Origin: JAGPUQ01 sp036677085
GTDB taxonomy: Bacteria > Pseudomonadota > Gammaproteobacteria > Pseudomonadales > Porticoccaceae
DNA length: 64,000 nucleotides
Assembly (NCBI GenBank): GCA_036677085.1
Contig: JAKFFI010000006.1
Coordinates: 135,875-199,874 of the forward strand
Direction: 5' to 3'
Shown: piece after piece, positions 62,607 to 64,000 of the stretch
Numbering within the stretch: position 1 is the stretch's first letter
How the letters are laid out: the number at the start of each line of letters is the position of its first letter
The notes under the pieces: generated by a model
Told to the model about the DNA's origin: nothing
The model's database searches: none
Seen by the model: the letters and a program-made list of their open reading frames with translations, nothing else
Made by a program: the position numbers and the translations under genes

Positions 62607-62649
62607 GACAAACCTCCCGGTAATCATTCAGTGGTGTTTGGTGCCAACC

Positions 62650-62677
62650 AATATTGTCACGGCGAATTTGTTTTCAA
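62650..62677 (-). promoter_or_regulatory. promoter of hsp20
   Basis: On the minus strand TTGAAA (62677-62672), preceded by C as in sigma-32 -35 boxes, then 16 bases and AATATT (62655-62650). The -10 looks more like sigma-70 than the C-rich heat-shock type. Confidence 0.5.
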
Positions 62678-62727
62678 GGGCGAAGTCGAGGGTGAGGTCG
62701 CGTATACCGGCGCGCAGTTGATGCCGG

Positions 62728-63483
62728 TCAAGAGGTCGTGAGAGCGAGGCGCGCGCCGCCATCCACGGCGATCACCTGACCAGTGATGTAGGTGGCAGCG
62801 GTAAGCAGAAACCGCGTGACCCGCGCGATGTCTTCCACCGCACCCAGCCGGCCGAGCGCAATCGAGTGCAGGATTTTCTGCTGCGTCACGATATCCGCCG
62901 ACGCGGGATTTTCCGGCCACAGAATGGCGCCCGGCGCGATGCCGTTGACCCGCACCCGGGGTGCCAGTTCGCGTGCCATCACCCGGGTCAACATCATGTT
63001 TCCGGCTTTGGCGATGGAATAGATCGCATGCTCCGGAAGTGGCCGCAGGCCGTGGATATCGGCGATGTTGACGATGGCGCCGCCGGTTTGGGCGAGCGCC
63101 GGCGCCAGATCGCGGCACAGAAAAAACGGCGCTTTGAGATTGCTCGCCATCAGATCGTCCCACTGTGCAACGTCTGCTTCGGCGAGGGGCGTTGGGTAAA
63201 ACGCCGAGGCATTGTTGACCAGGGCGTCGAGACGGCCCCAGCGGTTGACCGCGTCTGACGCCAGCTGCCGCACCTGCGCGAGATCGGCGAGATCCGCGCT
63301 CAGTACCGCAGCGGAATCCGCGCGCATCGACTGTAATTGCGCGCAGAGGTCCTGTGCGGGAGAGAGCGATTCGCGGCAGTGGATCAGCACCCGAAAGCCG
63401 ATGCTGTGCAACTCGCGGGCGATGGCGGCGCCGATGCGCCGCGCCGCGCCGGTGATCAGTGCGACCGGCGCCTCATCCGGCAT
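62728..63483 (-). CDS. pteridine reductase (short-chain dehydrogenase)
   Basis: 251 residues. TGAARRIGAAIARELH (residues 11-26) is the TGxxxRxG cofactor motif of pteridine reductases (PTR1/FolM type), in which Arg selects NADPH. NNASAFYPTPLAEAD, NIADIHGLRPL and the Tyr/Lys pair YSIAKAG follow. It reduces dihydropterins or dihydrofolate, in line with folB and folK nearby. It overlaps the end of cca by 11 bases. Confidence 0.9.
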   Translation of the reverse strand: MPDEAPVALITGAARRIGAAIARELHSIGFRVLIHCRESLSPAQDLCAQLQSMRADSAAVLSADLADLAQVRQLASDAVNRWGRLDALVNNASAFYPTPLAEADVAQWDDLMASNLKAPFFLCRDLAPALAQTGGAIVNIADIHGLRPLPEHAIYSIAKAGNMMLTRVMARELAPRVRVNGIAPGAILWPENPASADIVTQQKILHSIALGRLGAVEDIARVTRFLLTAATYITGQVIAVDGGARLALTTS

Positions 63484-64000
63484 GGGCGGTTTCCCACCGG
63501 TAGGCGGCGATGACGGCCTGGCGGTCCCGGTTGATGGCGTCGGCGAGCGCGGTGCCCGCCAGACCCGCCGCCACATGAGGCGCGGCGCGCACCGCAAGCA
63601 CGCGCGTCACCAATCCGCGCAGCCAGGCCGCCGACTCGTACGGCTGCATGTGCAAGCCGCCGCCGCGACCGCGCGCGTCGGCTTCGCAAGCCATCAGAAA
63701 GGGTTCGAGCATCTCGATGCGACGGTAGATATCCAGTTCCTGGAGCATTTTCAGCACCGTGACCGGACGCAGCTCGCGAATCTTGTGGCACTGAAGATGG
63801 TAGCGGGTAACCGCCACCGCCAGGCGCCGATAGGGATTGGGAACCCGCAGCCGGTCGCAGACCTCGTTGACCAGCGGCACGCCGCTGGCTTCGTGGCCGA
63901 TATGGCGGGGCAGCACATCGGCGGGGGTGGCGGCCTTGCCGAGATCGTGCATCAGCACCGCGAAGCTCACCGCGGAATCCGCCCGCATTTCCGCCGCGCG
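63473..64000 (-). CDS. cca: multifunctional CCA protein, C-terminal part (start outside window)
   Basis: The frame is open to the window edge; about 175 residues are visible. The HD phosphohydrolase domain is recognisable: VSFAVLMHDLGKA, HEASGVPLVNEVCDRLRVPN, and the later KMLQELDIYRRIEMLEPFLMACEADARGR. In gammaproteobacteria this domain follows the CCA-adding nucleotidyltransferase, which repairs tRNA 3' ends. The N-terminal catalytic part lies beyond 64000. Confidence 0.92.
   Translation of the reverse strand, partial: RAAEMRADSAVSFAVLMHDLGKAATPADVLPRHIGHEASGVPLVNEVCDRLRVPNPYRRLAVAVTRYHLQCHKIRELRPVTVLKMLQELDIYRRIEMLEPFLMACEADARGRGGGLHMQPYESAAWLRGLVTRVLAVRAAPHVAAGLAGTALADAINRDRQAVIAAYRWETAHAG

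Overview
The window is bacterial, G+C-rich and gene-dense. Conserved gene order points to a gammaproteobacterium: queA-tgt-secD-secF, the rpmF-plsX-fabD-fabG-acpP cluster followed by pabC-mltG-tmk-holB-pilZ-tatD, and a rpsU-dnaG-rpoD operon. Several departures from the enteric layout (no fabH or fabF in the fatty acid cluster, yajC away from secDF, dimeric-type dUTPase, yqeY inside the rpsU operon) suggest a lineage outside the Enterobacterales. Genus cannot be called from the sequence alone.

Layout. 1-4.9 kb: tail of ung, a coiled-coil protein, and two minus-strand Baeyer-Villiger-type flavin monooxygenases around a 66-residue orphan. 4.9-10.4 kb: tRNA-Leu(CAG), rnr, an SMP-30-like protein, rlmB and a CDP-alcohol phosphatidyltransferase. 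10.47-16.60 kb: a compact 6.1-kb integrated element in the 3' end of tRNA-Leu(CAA), bounded by 58-bp direct repeats. 16.7-26.7 kb: LLM oxidoreductase, queA, tgt, secD, secF, an M13 peptidase lipoprotein, DoxX and transaldolase. 26.8-43.4 kb: housekeeping genes (rne, rluC, yceF/maf, yceD-rpmF-plsX-fabD-fabG-acpP, pabC-mltG-tmk-holB, pilZ, tatD, dUTPase, mdh, bcp, yajC). 43.4-53.1 kb: an accessory region with a PLP deaminase, an IS1380-like transposase scar, a five-gene minus-strand redox operon (NirB-like/cytochrome b fusion, multihaem cytochrome c, DUF3365 haem protein, cytochrome c5, globin), then a degraded defence island. 53.3-64 kb: nhaD, ykgJ, tRNA-Ile2(CAU), rpoD, dnaG, yqeY, rpsU, tsaD, folB, folK, hsp20, a pteridine reductase and the end of cca.

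Two places deserve most attention. First, the tRNA-Leu element carries an integrase, an AlpA/Xis-like protein, a winged-helix protein whose own reading frame contains four 21-bp palindromic iterons (an architecture like lambda ori inside gene O), and a stand-alone Topo VI-A/Spo11-like protein with no B subunit. Three copies of a 21-bp doublet lie at its left end, middle and right end. It looks like a minimal self-replicating or satellite-type element. Second, the defence island contains three nearby genes (AAA_14::Fic, an EcoEI-type HsdR and an EcoR124-type HsdR), each reduced to its two ends by a large internal deletion, next to one intact RhuM-Fic/DOC gene.

How genes work together: the fab cluster makes acyl-ACP and phosphatidate precursors; rpsU-yqeY-dnaG-rpoD couples translation, replication priming and transcription; queA and tgt make queuosine; folB, folK and the pteridine reductase serve folate metabolism. 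The redox operon could carry electrons from NAD(P)H through FAD, [2Fe-2S] and haem b to periplasmic c-type cytochromes, and it is preceded by a strong terminator hairpin that may act as an attenuator.
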